From Sphingopyxis alaskensis RB2256 (GTDB lineage: Bacteria; Pseudomonadota; Alphaproteobacteria; Sphingomonadales; Sphingomonadaceae): 64,000 bases of DNA. The notes below the pieces were generated by a model. It saw only the letters and a program-made list of their open reading frames with translations, was not told the origin of the DNA and searched no databases. The stretch covers positions 186,001 to 250,000 of the forward strand of contig NC_008048.1 of assembly GCF_000013985.1 (NCBI RefSeq), read 5' to 3'. Shown here in pieces: positions 51,638-60,554 of this stretch; position 1 is the stretch's first letter; each line of letters begins with the position of its first letter. Both the position numbers and the translations under genes were made by a program.

Positions 51638-52447
51638 ATGGACGAGACGAGCGACAAGCGGGTGAAGATCAGGGCGGGCGCGCTGCTGCGCGCGCTTCGG
51701 CCTGCGATCCCGGCGGTGATCGGCGCCGCGGCGCTGACCTTCCTTTTCGCCGCGCTGATGCCGTTCGCCTGGGTCAGCGCGATCAGCTGGAATCTGTATC
51801 TCGATCGCCTGTCGGACCTGTTCGTGCCGCCGATCGGCAATGGCGGGCGCCTTGCGCTTGCCTTTGGCATGGCTGCGGCCGCGGCGCTGATCGCCGGTTT
51901 TGTCGCGTTGCTCATCGCCAGACCCGAGGCGGCGGGGCTGTCGCGGCTGCGCGATCCGTTCCGTCGCGAAACCGAAACAAGCGACGATGATACGCCGGTG
52001 CTGACGCGCCGCCGCATCGACCTGCACCCCGACGACCCGCCGCGCCCGCCGCTTCGCGCGGGGCGCGATCTGCCCGTGGGGGGGCTCGATGGTTTCGAGA
52101 CACCCGGTCGCGCAGCGGCCGCCGTTCCGGGGCACGAGGAGGATGGCGACGATGAGCTGATCCTTGCCGACCTGGCGAGCGACGACGATTTTGGCGCCGA
52201 CGCGCCCTGGCTCCAGCCCGCCGAAATGACGAGTTCGGTGCCCGCATCCGATCCCGGTGACAAGTCGCTCGGCGCGATGGTCGCGCGCTTCGAGGCAGGG
52301 CTTGCGCGGCGTCGGCGGGTTGCGACCGGGCGCACGGCGGTTCCGGCGGCAGAGGCGATGGCACCCGCCGAAGAACCCGAGGTCGACTTCGCGCTCGAAG
52401 CCGCGCTCGGCACCCTGCAGCGCATGACGCGGCAATCGACGGGCTAG
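51638..52447 (+). CDS. Two-helix membrane protein of unknown function
   Basis: 269 aa from ATG 51638 (GGGAAG 5-7 bases before). Two hydrophobic helices in the first 100 residues (IPAVIGAAALTFLFAALMPF and LALAFGMAAAAALIAGFVAL), then a long acidic, disordered tail (DDDTPVLTRR, EEDGDDELILADLASDDDF) and a helical end (SLGAMVARFEAGLARRRRV). No family recognised. It follows the glycosyltransferase by 52 bp, and may be part of an envelope assembly set (inference). Confidence 0.72.
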   Translation: MDETSDKRVKIRAGALLRALRPAIPAVIGAAALTFLFAALMPFAWVSAISWNLYLDRLSDLFVPPIGNGGRLALAFGMAAAAALIAGFVALLIARPEAAGLSRLRDPFRRETETSDDDTPVLTRRRIDLHPDDPPRPPLRAGRDLPVGGLDGFETPGRAAAAVPGHEEDGDDELILADLASDDDFGADAPWLQPAEMTSSVPASDPGDKSLGAMVARFEAGLARRRRVATGRTAVPAAEAMAPAEEPEVDFALEAALGTLQRMTRQSTG

Positions 52448-52515
52448 ACGACGTGATCGCGCTTCCCGCTCGCCACGAGCGGAATCAAGGCGTTCCCAGT
52501 CTGGCGCATGCCGCT

Positions 52516-52842
52516 CTAATCTTCCACGGTCAATATCTCGATCCGCAGCGTTCGCGGATCGCGCCCGCACTCGACCAGGACGTCGGCGACGATATGGCCG
52601 GGCAGCCGCCATTCGAGCGCGCCCAGCCGCTCCTGTAGCGCGCGGCGCATCGGCTCAGCCTCGCCTGCGGCAAGGGCGCACGGAAAGATATGGCGCGCGC
52701 CGACGAAGCTCGCGCTGGCCCATGCCCGGAGGGTAGAGGCGCCGGGGGCAAGTCCGGGCGGCAACTCGCGGATCAGCAGATGACGCTGGCGGCGGTGCGG
52801 GCATCGGGGGCGCGGCGGGCGCGCGGGCGACCAGCGCATCAT
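52516..52842 (-). CDS. Hypothetical protein, operon partner of the DNA-binding-like gene
   Basis: 108 aa, starting ATG 52842 in a 4-bp overlap with the upstream gene. Basic N-terminus, then LRAWASASFVGARHIFPCAL and HIVADVLVECGRDPRTLRIEIL, which looks like a small alpha/beta fold. No family recognised and no membrane helix. The tight coupling and coding-like sequence argue that it is real. Confidence 0.65.
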   Translation of the reverse strand: MMRWSPARPPRPRCPHRRQRHLLIRELPPGLAPGASTLRAWASASFVGARHIFPCALAAGEAEPMRRALQERLGALEWRLPGHIVADVLVECGRDPRTLRIEILTVED

Positions 52843-53060
52843 GCCGCAACTCCCGTTCTGGCGTCCTCTCTCGCCTGGTCGGCGCGCCACATGTTCATGA
52901 AATGTTCTACACGGTTTTTCAGCCGCGCGCCCGGTTCGCGTCCGCCGCGCAGGTCGCTGACAAGGCGCGGGTCGCGCACCGCTGCGCGACCGAAGGCCGT
53001 CGGCGGCATCGCCGTTTCCTTCAGAAATGCCTCGATCCGCTGCAACAGGCTGCGCTCCAT
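52839..53060 (-). CDS. Small conserved hypothetical protein, possibly DNA-binding
   Basis: 73 aa. MERSLLQRIEAFLKETAMPP then TAFGRAAVRDPRLVSDLRGG, a helix-turn-helix-like segment of the type seen in small alphaproteobacterial proteins that sit beside S24 repressors, followed by RLKNRVEHFMNMW. It is divergent from the S24 gene with 137 bp of palindrome-rich DNA between, so it is probably controlled by that repressor. Confidence 0.7.
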   Translation of the reverse strand: MERSLLQRIEAFLKETAMPPTAFGRAAVRDPRLVSDLRGGREPGARLKNRVEHFMNMWRADQAREDARTGVAA

Positions 53061-53104
53061 CTTGTCCTCCCTGATGAGTCGTAAGGAAATCGGTCGATTC
53101 GTCC

Positions 53105-53122
53105 GATAGGATATTTCCTATC
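53105..53122. promoter_or_regulatory. Palindrome between divergent genes (operator candidate 1)
   Basis: GATAGGA-TATT-TCCTATC, a 7-bp inverted repeat (53105-53111, 53116-53122), AT-rich for the region. Confidence 0.6.
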
Positions 53123-53131
53123 TGGTATCCA

Positions 53132-53153
53132 TTTTCCTACTTGTCTAGGAAAA
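53132..53153. promoter_or_regulatory. Palindrome between divergent genes (operator candidate 2)
   Basis: TTTTCCTA-N6-TAGGAAAA, a perfect 8-bp inverted repeat (53132-53139, 53146-53153). It shares TCCTA/TAGGA with the first palindrome, as if one protein binds both. It is 45 bp before the S24 gene. Confidence 0.65.
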
Positions 53154-53197
53154 ATCCGCTTGCTAGGAAGAAACAGGAAGGACGGGACCAGACGGCG

Positions 53198-53866
53198 ATG
53201 ATCGACCCAGTTCACGACCCGCGCGCCGCGCTCGACCGGCTATTGTCCGAAAAGGGCGTCGATTATGCACGCCTGTCACAGGTGATCGGGCGCAATCCCG
53301 CCTATATTCAGCAATATATCAAGCGGGGCTCGCCGCGGCGGCTGGCCGAACAGGATCGCGCGCGCATCGCCGCCTATCTGGGGGTGTCGGAGGCGATGCT
53401 GGGCGGGCCGGTGGCGCGCGTCGCCACCCCGGCGCGGAGCCGCGGGGCGGGGATGATCCTGGTGCCCAAGCTCGCGATCGGGGCGTCGGCGGGCGCGGGT
53501 GCCAGCGTCGATGGCGAGCCGGTCGAGGGTGAGGTCGCCTTCAACCCCAAATGGCTGCGCGACCTTGGCGCCGATCCGCGCGCGCTCAGCATCATCCGCG
53601 TTGAGGGCGATTCGATGGCGCCGACGCTCGACGATGGCGACGATATCCTCGTCGATGGCAGCGATGCGGCGGCGCGGCTGCGCGACGGCATCTATGTGCT
53701 GCGCATGGACGATGTGCTGATGGTCAAGCGCATCGCGCGCGCGCCGGGGCCGGGGCGCGTGTCGGTCATCAGCGACAATCCGCATTACCGCAGCTGGGAC
53801 GACCTGCCTTTGTCGGCGATCCGGCTCGTCGGGCGCGTGGTGTGGACGGGGCGGCGGGTCCGGTAA
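53198..53866 (+). CDS. XRE/S24-type repressor
   Basis: 222 aa from ATG 53198. N-terminal helix-turn-helix (YARLSQVIGRNPAYIQQYIK, about 23-42); C-terminal S24 peptidase-like domain with Ser139 in EGDSMAPTL and Lys177 in VLMVKRIA. There is no clear Ala-Gly cleavage site in a LexA-like place, so autocleavage is uncertain. It probably represses the divergent small gene and itself through the two palindromes upstream. No phage genes are near. Confidence 0.88.
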   Translation: MIDPVHDPRAALDRLLSEKGVDYARLSQVIGRNPAYIQQYIKRGSPRRLAEQDRARIAAYLGVSEAMLGGPVARVATPARSRGAGMILVPKLAIGASAGAGASVDGEPVEGEVAFNPKWLRDLGADPRALSIIRVEGDSMAPTLDDGDDILVDGSDAAARLRDGIYVLRMDDVLMVKRIARAPGPGRVSVISDNPHYRSWDDLPLSAIRLVGRVVWTGRRVR

Positions 53867-53873
53867 GGACGCC

Positions 53874-54179
53874 TCAGTAAGGCGCGGCCATCAGGGCTTC
53901 GATTTCATGGTCGAGCACTTCGGCGCGGCGGCATTGGTCGGCGTCGCCGTCGCGGCATTTTTCGGCCGCCTGGTCGCGCTGGCGCGCCAGCTTGCCCATC
54001 TCCTCCTCGCGCTTGCGCAGTTCGCGGCCGCGGTTGCGGTCGGCCTCGTCCTGGCTCGTCGTCGACCAGTCGGCGACCTGGCCGACCGCCTTGACGGGTG
54101 CGGTGACGACCGACTTCACCGTGCTGACGCAGCCCGCGAGCAGGGGAGCGGCCATCAGGGGCAATATCAGGGCGCGCAT
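53874..54179 (-). CDS. Small lipoprotein with charged coiled coil
   Basis: 101 aa from ATG 54179 (GGAG 7 bases before; ATG 54182 is adjacent). Lipobox MAAPLLAGC, then a helical region DEADRNRGRELRKREEEMGK and LARQRDQAAEKCRDGDADQC with two Cys that may pair. Function unknown. Convergent with the S24 repressor (7 bp). Confidence 0.8.
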   Translation of the reverse strand: MRALILPLMAAPLLAGCVSTVKSVVTAPVKAVGQVADWSTTSQDEADRNRGRELRKREEEMGKLARQRDQAAEKCRDGDADQCRRAEVLDHEIEALMAAPY

Positions 54180-54360
54180 CATCTTTCTCCTCGCGGTGGT
54201 TGCCCATCGCATAATCGGCATAAGCTGAACAGTATCTTGCGACGGAGCGGCGCGCGCCACGGTCGGGATGTCACATCACTGAAACAAATGGTTAATTTCA
54301 TCTTTACTGCGATGGCGTAGGACGCGCTTATACCCATTGGACAGAGCCCAGCGAGATCCC

Positions 54361-55647
54361 ATGAACGCCATAGCCGACGCCCTTTCGCCAACGACGGGCC
54401 ATGCGGCGGCGATCGGGGTTCGCGCGCATATGTCGGAGGTGATCGACCAGTTCCGCGCCAACCCCGGCCTTCGCACGCTCGCGGTGGTCGATGCGGAAGA
54501 ACGGCCCGTCGGGGTGATTCGTGAACAGCGCGTGCGCGAACTGCTCTTCTGTCCCTTCTGGTTTTCGCTGATGCAGAATCCGACGATCGGCGGATCGATC
54601 GCGTCGATGATCGAGGATTGCCCGACCGCCGACGTCGAACGGTCGACGACCGAACTGCTGCGGATCGCGGCAAGCGCGCCCGATGGGCGGGATTTGATCC
54701 TCGTGCAGGGCGGGCGCTTCGTCGAGACGCTCGACGGCAGCCAGCTCGCCAGACTGGCGATGCAGCGCGAGGTCGAGCTGGCGCAGGAACGCGCGGCGCG
54801 CGCGACGCATATCGACGCGGCGGGGCGCGCCTTCCAGCGCGACATTGCGGCGCTGACCGCCAGCCTGTCCGACATGGCGGGGCAGGTCGAGGCGGTGGCG
54901 GGCGAATTGTCGCACCGTGCGCACCAGACCGGGCGCGATGCGGTAACGGTCGCGGGCGCCACGGCGCAGACGCTCGCCGGCCTTCAGGATCTGGGTGATC
55001 GCGGCCACGCGCTTGCCGCGACGATGGCGCGGATCGTCGAGGACAGCAGGCTGGCGCGCACGGTGCGCGGCGACGCGCACGCCAAGATCAGGCAGGCGAG
55101 CGAACGCGCAAGCGCGCTCAAGGCGGCGAGTCAGTCGATCGAGCAGATGCTTGCGCTGGTCATCGACATGGCAAGCCGCACCAACATGCTCGCGCTCAAC
55201 GCGGGGATCGAGGCCGCGCGCGCGGGCGATGCGGGACGCGGCTTCGCCGTCGTTGCTGCCGAGGTGAAGGCGCTCGCGCGCCAGACGCGCGCCGCCGCGG
55301 GCGACATCACGCGCTATGTCGACCATATCCGCGACATCGTCGGCGAGGTGTCGGCGGGCTTTGTTGAGGTCGAACGGGCGATCGACGCGAACAACGGCTT
55401 TTCCGACGCGATCGACCGCGCGGTCGACGGGCAGAGTGCGACAACGCTGACGATCGCATCCTATGTCGAGCAGGCGGTCTTCGCCGGGCGCGAGATCGAC
55501 ATGCGGGTGCAGGACATCGGCCGCGGTGCGAGTGCGGTGGGCGACGGCGCGCAGGCGCTCGGCCAATTGTCCGCGGGACTATCGGCGGCGGCGCTGTCGC
55601 TCGACCAGCGCGCGCGATATTTTGTCCGGGCGGTCGCCGCCGCGTGA
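54361..55647 (+). CDS. Soluble methyl-accepting chemotaxis-type protein
   Basis: 428 aa with no membrane helix. N-terminal about 150 residues resemble a CBS-like input domain ([20 protein letters not shown]) and end in [15 protein letters not shown]; the rest is a methyl-accepting signalling domain with the hairpin tip [35 protein letters not shown] (shown in two parts). It should signal to CheA or a related kinase from the cytoplasm. No che genes are adjacent. Confidence 0.86.
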   Translation: MNAIADALSPTTGHAAAIGVRAHMSEVIDQFRANPGLRTLAVVDAEERPVGVIREQRVRELLFCPFWFSLMQNPTIGGSIASMIEDCPTADVERSTTELLRIAASAPDGRDLILVQGGRFVETLDGSQLARLAMQREVELAQERAARATHIDAAGRAFQRDIAALTASLSDMAGQVEAVAGELSHRAHQTGRDAVTVAGATAQTLAGLQDLGDRGHALAATMARIVEDSRLARTVRGDAHAKIRQASERASALKAASQSIEQMLALVIDMASRTNMLALNAGIEAARAGDAGRGFAVVAAEVKALARQTRAAAGDITRYVDHIRDIVGEVSAGFVEVERAIDANNGFSDAIDRAVDGQSATTLTIASYVEQAVFAGREIDMRVQDIGRGASAVGDGAQALGQLSAGLSAAALSLDQRARYFVRAVAAA

Positions 55648-55746
55648 TTTTGCCGCGTTTCGCAAGGTCTTGCTCCATGACCCGGCGCTGGTAGGATGAC
55701 ATCGCGCCGGAGGCGTCTGAGGCCGTCGGCGGGGAGGAGGGTCATC

Positions 55747-56472
55747 ATGACGAATATCCAAAAGGGTTTGGCCGAGTTCATCGGCACATTCTGGCTCGTG
55801 TTCGGCGGCTGCGGCAGCGCGGTGCTCGCGGCGGGTTTCCCCGACGTCGGGATCGGCCTGCTCGGCGTGTCGCTCGCTTTTGGCCTGACCGTGATCACGA
55901 TGGCCTATGCGATCGGCCATATTTCAGGATGCCACCTCAACCCCGCGGTGACGGTCGGGCTGTGGGCCGGCGGGCGCTTCGGGGCGCGCGACATTCCGCT
56001 CTATGTCGTTGCGCAGCTGCTGGGCGCGATCGTCGCCGCCTTCCTGCTCTTTTATATCGCGAGTGGCAGTCCGACCTATGACCTTGCCACCAACGGCCTC
56101 GCCGCCAACGGCTTCGGCGAAGGATCGCCCGGCGGTTATGACATCTGGTCGGCGCTGCTGATCGAGATCGTGCTGACGGCCTTCTTCCTGTGGATCATCA
56201 TGGGGTCGACCGACGGGCGCGCGCCCGCCGGTTTTGCGCCGATCGCGATCGGCCTTGCGCTGACGCTGATCCATCTGATTTCGATCCCGGTCACCAATAC
56301 CTCGGTCAATCCGGCACGCAGCACCGGCCCGGCGCTCGTCGTCGGCGGGCTCGCGATCCAGCAGCTCTGGCTGTTCTGGGTCGCGCCGATCGTCGGCGGG
56401 ATTATCGGCGGCGTGCTTTACAAGACGCTGGGCGCCGACAGCTTCCCGAAACCGAATATCGAGGGCGAATGA
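55747..56472 (+). CDS. aqpZ: Aquaporin Z
   Basis: 241 aa, six membrane helices and two NPA motifs (65-67 in HLNPAVTVG and 188-190 in SVNPARS), with the selectivity Arg191 after the second. These fit a water channel of the AqpZ group. ATG 55747 follows GGAGGAGGGTC; the frame is open 17 codons earlier but that part is not membrane-like. Convergent with galU. Confidence 0.95.
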   Translation: MTNIQKGLAEFIGTFWLVFGGCGSAVLAAGFPDVGIGLLGVSLAFGLTVITMAYAIGHISGCHLNPAVTVGLWAGGRFGARDIPLYVVAQLLGAIVAAFLLFYIASGSPTYDLATNGLAANGFGEGSPGGYDIWSALLIEIVLTAFFLWIIMGSTDGRAPAGFAPIAIGLALTLIHLISIPVTNTSVNPARSTGPALVVGGLAIQQLWLFWVAPIVGGIIGGVLYKTLGADSFPKPNIEGE

Positions 56473-56480
56473 CGTATCGG

Positions 56481-56507
56481 CCGGTGGAAGCGCCCCGCCT
56501 CCGCCGG
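56481..56507. terminator. Hairpin between convergent aqpZ and galU
   Basis: CCGGTGGAAGCG and CGCCTCCGCCGG pair with one wobble and one mismatch around CCC. It lies in the 37-bp convergent gap. The T-run is weak. Confidence 0.4.
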
Positions 56508-56509
56508 TC

Positions 56510-57373
56510 CTATTTGAGCAGGTCGATGGCGAAGGCGCGGACGTCGGCCGCAATGTCGGGGCGTTCGAGCGCGACCGCCAGATTGGCCTGGATATAGCCT
56601 GCCTTCGACCCGCAATCGTAGCGCGCGCCGGCGAAGGTCACGGCGTGGAAGGGCTGCGCGCCGATCATCGTCGCCATGGCGTCGGTGAGCTGGATTTCGC
56701 CGCCGGCGCCCTTCTCCTGGCGTTCGAGCACGCGCATGACTTCGGGTTGCAGGATGTAGCGGCCCGAGATGATGAGATTGGACGGCGCTTCGGCAACCGG
56801 TGGCTTCTCGACCAGCCCCTTGACCTCGGTAAGCGCGCCGTCGCGCGCGCCGGGGGCGATCACGCCATAGCTCGACACCTGTTCGTGCGGCACTTCGAGG
56901 ACCGAGATCAGATTGCCGCCGACGCGCGCATAGGCATCGACCATCTGCTTCATGCAGCCGGGGATGCCGTGCATGAACTCGTCGGGCAGGAAGATGGCAA
57001 AGGGCTCGTCACCGACGATGTCGCGCGCGCACCAGATGGCGTGACCCAGCCCCATCGGTTCCTGCTGGCGGACATAGGCGCAGGCGCCGGGGCCGAGGCG
57101 CGTGGGCGTCAGCACCGACAGATCCTTGCCGCGCTCCGACATCGTCTTTTCCAGTTCGAAGGCGATGTCGAAATGATCCTCGATCGCGCTCTTGCCGCGG
57201 CCGGTGACGAAGATCATCTGCTCGATCCCCGCCTCGCGCGCTTCGTCGACCGCATATTGGATGAGCGGCCGGTCGACGACGGGCAGCATCTCCTTCGGAA
57301 TCGCCTTGGTCGCCGGCAGGAAGCGGGTGCCGAGGCCGGCGACGGGAAAAACGGCTTTGCGGATCGGTTTCAT
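56510..57373 (-). CDS. galU: UTP-glucose-1-phosphate uridylyltransferase
   Basis: 287 aa. The N-terminus KAVFPVAGLGTRFLPATKAI contains the nucleotidyltransferase signature (GxGTRxxPxTK), and VEKP with the catalytic-region lysine is present. It makes UDP-glucose for lipopolysaccharide, exopolysaccharide and storage sugars; it could supply the exosortase-linked glycosyltransferase encoded upstream. Monocistronic, 60 bp after the yfiB-like stop. Confidence 0.96.
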   Translation of the reverse strand: MKPIRKAVFPVAGLGTRFLPATKAIPKEMLPVVDRPLIQYAVDEAREAGIEQMIFVTGRGKSAIEDHFDIAFELEKTMSERGKDLSVLTPTRLGPGACAYVRQQEPMGLGHAIWCARDIVGDEPFAIFLPDEFMHGIPGCMKQMVDAYARVGGNLISVLEVPHEQVSSYGVIAPGARDGALTEVKGLVEKPPVAEAPSNLIISGRYILQPEVMRVLERQEKGAGGEIQLTDAMATMIGAQPFHAVTFAGARYDCGSKAGYIQANLAVALERPDIAADVRAFAIDLLK

Positions 57374-57433
57374 GGTTGCCGGACCTAGCGACGAACGCCG
57401 CGGAGGAAAAGGGGCGGCGGACGGGCCGGGTGC

Positions 57434-57946
57434 CTATTGCGACGCAAGCGCCGGCGTGACAATCACCACCACGCGCCGGTTATCCTGCCGCCCTTCGGCC
57501 GTGTCGTTGCCCGACAGCGGCAGCGTTTCGCCGCGGCCGACGATCTGATCGGCGGTGAACGTCATGCCGCCCGCGCGCATCGGAGCCGCGACCGCCTCCG
57601 CGCGCGCCCGCGACAGCGTCAGATTATAGGCCGAGCTTCCCGTCGAATCGGTGTGGCCTTCGACCCGCGCGGTCGTGATGCCGACCGACACGAGCCGCAT
57701 CGCGATCGCCCGCATCCGTTCCTGCTGTTCGGCGGGCACGGCGCTTTCGTTGGTGGGGAACAGCAGGCGTTCGGGCATGCTGAGTTCCCAGCCGAGCGCG
57801 GTTTCGACAAAACCCTCGCTTTTGAGCACCGCGACCTGTTCGGGAGAGAATCCGCCGGGGGCGGGCAGGCTCTGGCACGCCGCCAGCAGCGCGGCGAAAG
57901 CGGTCAGGAACAGCGTACATAACGGTCGGACGAGTGGGATGGTCAT
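57434..57946 (-). CDS. YfiB-like OmpA-domain outer membrane lipoprotein
   Basis: 170 aa. Lipobox LLAAC (Cys 24), then an OmpA peptidoglycan-binding domain (VEGHTDSTGSSAYNLTLSRA). In Pseudomonas YfiB is the outer membrane sensor that sequesters the periplasmic repressor YfiR and frees the cyclase YfiN. The two genes upstream match YfiN and YfiR, so this is the third member. 17 bp from the cyclase stop. Confidence 0.88.
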   Translation of the reverse strand: MTIPLVRPLCTLFLTAFAALLAACQSLPAPGGFSPEQVAVLKSEGFVETALGWELSMPERLLFPTNESAVPAEQQERMRAIAMRLVSVGITTARVEGHTDSTGSSAYNLTLSRARAEAVAAPMRAGGMTFTADQIVGRGETLPLSGNDTAEGRQDNRRVVVIVTPALASQ

Positions 57947-57963
57947 GGCTTCTCTCCGCTGGT

Positions 57964-59190
57964 CTATCGGGAACGATGAGTCATCTTTTCGCTATACATC
58001 GCCGCATCGGCGGCGGTGAGCAGCGCGGTGGCGTCGCCGCCATCGTCGGGAAAGACCGCGACGCCGACGCTGACCGACGCACGATAGGATTCGCCGTCGG
58101 GCAGGGTGATGGGGTCGGCAATGCAGGCGCGCAGGCGGTTCGCCAGATCGGCCGGGACGACGCCGACGTCGAAGGGATCGATGATGACGACGAACTCGTC
58201 GCCGCCGATCCGCGCGGCGAAATCATCCTTACGCAGCGTATTCCGGATGCAGGCCGATATCGCGACAAGCACGGCGTCGCCTGCGGCATGGCCGAAATTG
58301 TCGTTCGCCGCCTTGAAATTGTCGGCATCGATGAACAGCAGCGCGAACCGGCCATCGCGCGCCTTTGCCGCAGCGATCCGCAGCGCAAGCTGTTCGTCGA
58401 AAGCCGCACGGTTGGGCAGCGCGGTCAGCGTGTCGTGCGACGCGCGGTGCGCGAGCAGCGCGCGTTCGCTTTCCATATGCCCCTGCCAGCCCTGAAGCTC
58501 GTCGAGCAGCGCATTGATGTCGCCGCCGAGCCGGTCGAGTTCGGCAATGCCGAGCGGCTTCACGCGCTTGTCGAAGCGGCGGTGGAGGCGCACGTCGTGC
58601 GCGACCGTCGCGATCTCGTTCAGCGGCTTGACCAGTTCATATTCGAACCGGCGGGCGAGGAAGATCGTCCCCAATGCGGTGACGAGGAGGCAGGCCAGTC
58701 CGGCGAGCAGGCCGAGCCGCACATAGTCGATCAGGGTCGAACTGTCGCCCCAGACCTCGACCGTGCCGATCGCCGATCCGTTGCGCCGGACAGTGACCGC
58801 AAAGGGGCGCGGGAAGAAGGTGCGGCTGAGCAGCGGCGCCGGATCTCCGGCAGGCGATTTCCATTCGATGACTGGTCTGCCGACATCGTCGATGACGCGC
58901 AGCCGCGTGATGCCGGGAATGCGCGTCAGCGGCTCGATCCCTTCGCGCGCGGCGACGGGGTCGTTGAAGACCAGCGCGGGTTCGACGCCATAGGCGCCAA
59001 GCTGCGCCGCGAGTTCCATGTTGCGGTCGGCATAGCCGCGCAGCGCCGTGACGCCGGCGAGCAGGATCGTCAGCCCCGACAGCGCGACCGCGAACAGGGT
59101 GATGCCGAAATGGAAGCGCGACAGCAGCTTTTGCAGCGTCGTGCGCGCGCCGATCCGTTCGACCGGGCGGGGCAGGTCGGGGCCGCTCAT
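57964..59190 (-). CDS. YfiN/TpbB-like diguanylate cyclase
   Basis: 408 aa. Two membrane helices (about 30-50 and 157-178) bound a periplasmic CHASE8-like sensor of about 105 residues; HAMP at about 180-235; GGDEF at 329-333, intact, with the inhibitory I-site RKDD at 320-323. It makes c-di-GMP at the inner membrane. The start ATG 59190 overlaps the YfiR-like stop by 4 bp. The longer frame to 59331 reads through yfiR. Confidence 0.92.
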   Translation of the reverse strand: MSGPDLPRPVERIGARTTLQKLLSRFHFGITLFAVALSGLTILLAGVTALRGYADRNMELAAQLGAYGVEPALVFNDPVAAREGIEPLTRIPGITRLRVIDDVGRPVIEWKSPAGDPAPLLSRTFFPRPFAVTVRRNGSAIGTVEVWGDSSTLIDYVRLGLLAGLACLLVTALGTIFLARRFEYELVKPLNEIATVAHDVRLHRRFDKRVKPLGIAELDRLGGDINALLDELQGWQGHMESERALLAHRASHDTLTALPNRAAFDEQLALRIAAAKARDGRFALLFIDADNFKAANDNFGHAAGDAVLVAISACIRNTLRKDDFAARIGGDEFVVIIDPFDVGVVPADLANRLRACIADPITLPDGESYRASVSVGVAVFPDDGGDATALLTAADAAMYSEKMTHRSR

Positions 59191-59720
59191 CCGGCGCCTC
59201 CATCGCCAGCCCCGATGCGCAGCACGCGCGGATCGATCTTGAGCGGACCGCGCGCTATGGCGTCGAGATTGACCGAGAAGCTGAGGCTTGCTGCGCGGCT
59301 GCTGAGGCAGAACATCGCGCCATAGAGGCACGCCGCATCGTCATCGGTGATGGTGAGGACAGGGCGCCCGCGCACCCAGGCGATGAGCTGCCGCCGGTCG
59401 GTCGCGGGCATCCGGCCGAGGAACAATATGTCGCAATCGGCATTGACCGCGGATGCCGCGATATAGCGCACCGAAATCGAACCGCGGCCCGGCGTGTCGG
59501 GGGCCATTCGCGGAGCCAGCCGGGGCGTTCCGACGACGCACATGTGGCGGTTTGTCGCGGGCGTCCCGCTCGGCCAGCGGACATAGCTGGCGATGCCGCC
59601 GACCATGCGATTGACCGCCTGCGTCATCCCGCCGTCCTCGACGACCGACTGCGCCGCGGCCTGAACCGACATCTGGGGCGTGGTCGAAACCGCGCCGATC
59701 AGCAACAATGATGCCAGCAC
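59187..59720 (-). CDS. YfiR-like periplasmic repressor of the cyclase
   Basis: 177 aa. An N-terminal signal (LASLLLIGAVSTTPQ) is followed by a YfiR/DUF4154 domain. Four cysteines sit as in Pseudomonas YfiR, the last two spaced CLYGAMFC exactly like C145-C152. YfiR binds YfiN in the periplasm and keeps it off until the disulfide state or YfiB changes this. It is first in the yfiR-yfiN-yfiB operon. Confidence 0.88.
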   Translation of the reverse strand: MLASLLLIGAVSTTPQMSVQAAAQSVVEDGGMTQAVNRMVGGIASYVRWPSGTPATNRHMCVVGTPRLAPRMAPDTPGRGSISVRYIAASAVNADCDILFLGRMPATDRRQLIAWVRGRPVLTITDDDAACLYGAMFCLSSRAASLSFSVNLDAIARGPLKIDPRVLRIGAGDGGAG

Positions 59721-59874
59721 CGGACAGTGCCCCCACAGCGTTTCGAGGTCATCCTGCCCCAGCGAAGGCGCGTCCGCTAGTCAAAATGACTGGAAAGTCA
59801 ATGAAAACTGACGTCATGCGGCCATATGGCAACAGCGATCCGAACCCGGATGCCAGGCACTCACGCACATGATT

Positions 59875-59952
59875 CGTCATCCCGGCGAAGGCCGGGATCT
59901 CGACCTTGCATCACCACGCAACGGCGAGATCCCGGCCTTCGCCGGGATGACG
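59875..59952. repeat. Palindromic intergenic repeat, family A (copy A3)
   Basis: Arms ATCCCGGCGAAGGCCGGGAT (59879-59898) and its reverse complement (59929-59948), bounded by CGTC and GACG, as in copy A2. It lies between the divergent yfi operon and the msrA end. Confidence 0.87.
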
Positions 59953-59963
59953 GTCCAATGAAA

Positions 59964-60497
59964 TCAGTTGCGAAGCCGCTCCGCGAACCCCTTGCGCAGC
60001 TTGGCGAGCTTGGGGGGGATCACCGCCATGCAATAGGGGTTGCGCTGCCCTTCGCCCTCCCAATAGGCCTGGTGATAATCCTCGGCCGGATACCATTCGG
60101 ATGCGTTTTCGATCGTCGTGACGATCGGCGCCGGCCAGTCGGGCGCGGCGCGCTCGATGCCTCTGCGCGCGGCCGCCGCCTGCGCGTCGTCGAGCGGGAA
60201 GATCGCGCTGCGATATTGCGTGCCGACGTCATTGCCCTGGCGGTTGAGCTGCGTCGGATCGTGCGTTGCGAAAAACACGTCGAGCAGATCGTCATAGCCG
60301 ATCACCGCCGGATCGAAGGTGATGCGGATCGCCTCGGCATGGCCGGTGTCGCCGCCGCACACCTGCTTGTAGGTCGGATTGGCGACGGTGCCGCCGATAT
60401 AGCCGCTTTCGACGCGCTCGACGCCCGCGAGCGACTGGAAGACAGCCTCGGTGCACCAGAAGCAGCCTCCGGCAAAAATGGCGGTCTCACGGGTCAT
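59964..60497 (-). CDS. msrA: Peptide methionine sulfoxide reductase A
   Basis: 177 aa. GGCFWC gives the catalytic Cys12, and GDTGHAEA and [10 protein letters not shown] are family blocks. It reduces Met-S-oxide in proteins and free Met. No signal peptide, so cytoplasmic. Single gene. Confidence 0.96.
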   Translation of the reverse strand: MTRETAIFAGGCFWCTEAVFQSLAGVERVESGYIGGTVANPTYKQVCGGDTGHAEAIRITFDPAVIGYDDLLDVFFATHDPTQLNRQGNDVGTQYRSAIFPLDDAQAAAARRGIERAAPDWPAPIVTTIENASEWYPAEDYHQAYWEGEGQRNPYCMAVIPPKLAKLRKGFAERLRN

Positions 60498-60554
60498 GGC
60501 GTCGATCCTTGTCGGGGAGGGGTGGGATGCCGCCGAAATAGGATGCGCGCGCGC

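Noticed and set aside
53198-53866. Prophage repressor marking an integrated phage.
   Set aside because: No integrase, structural genes or attachment repeats are seen around it.
9071-59952. CRISPR array.
   Set aside because: The repeats are dispersed single palindromic units without regular spacers or cas genes.
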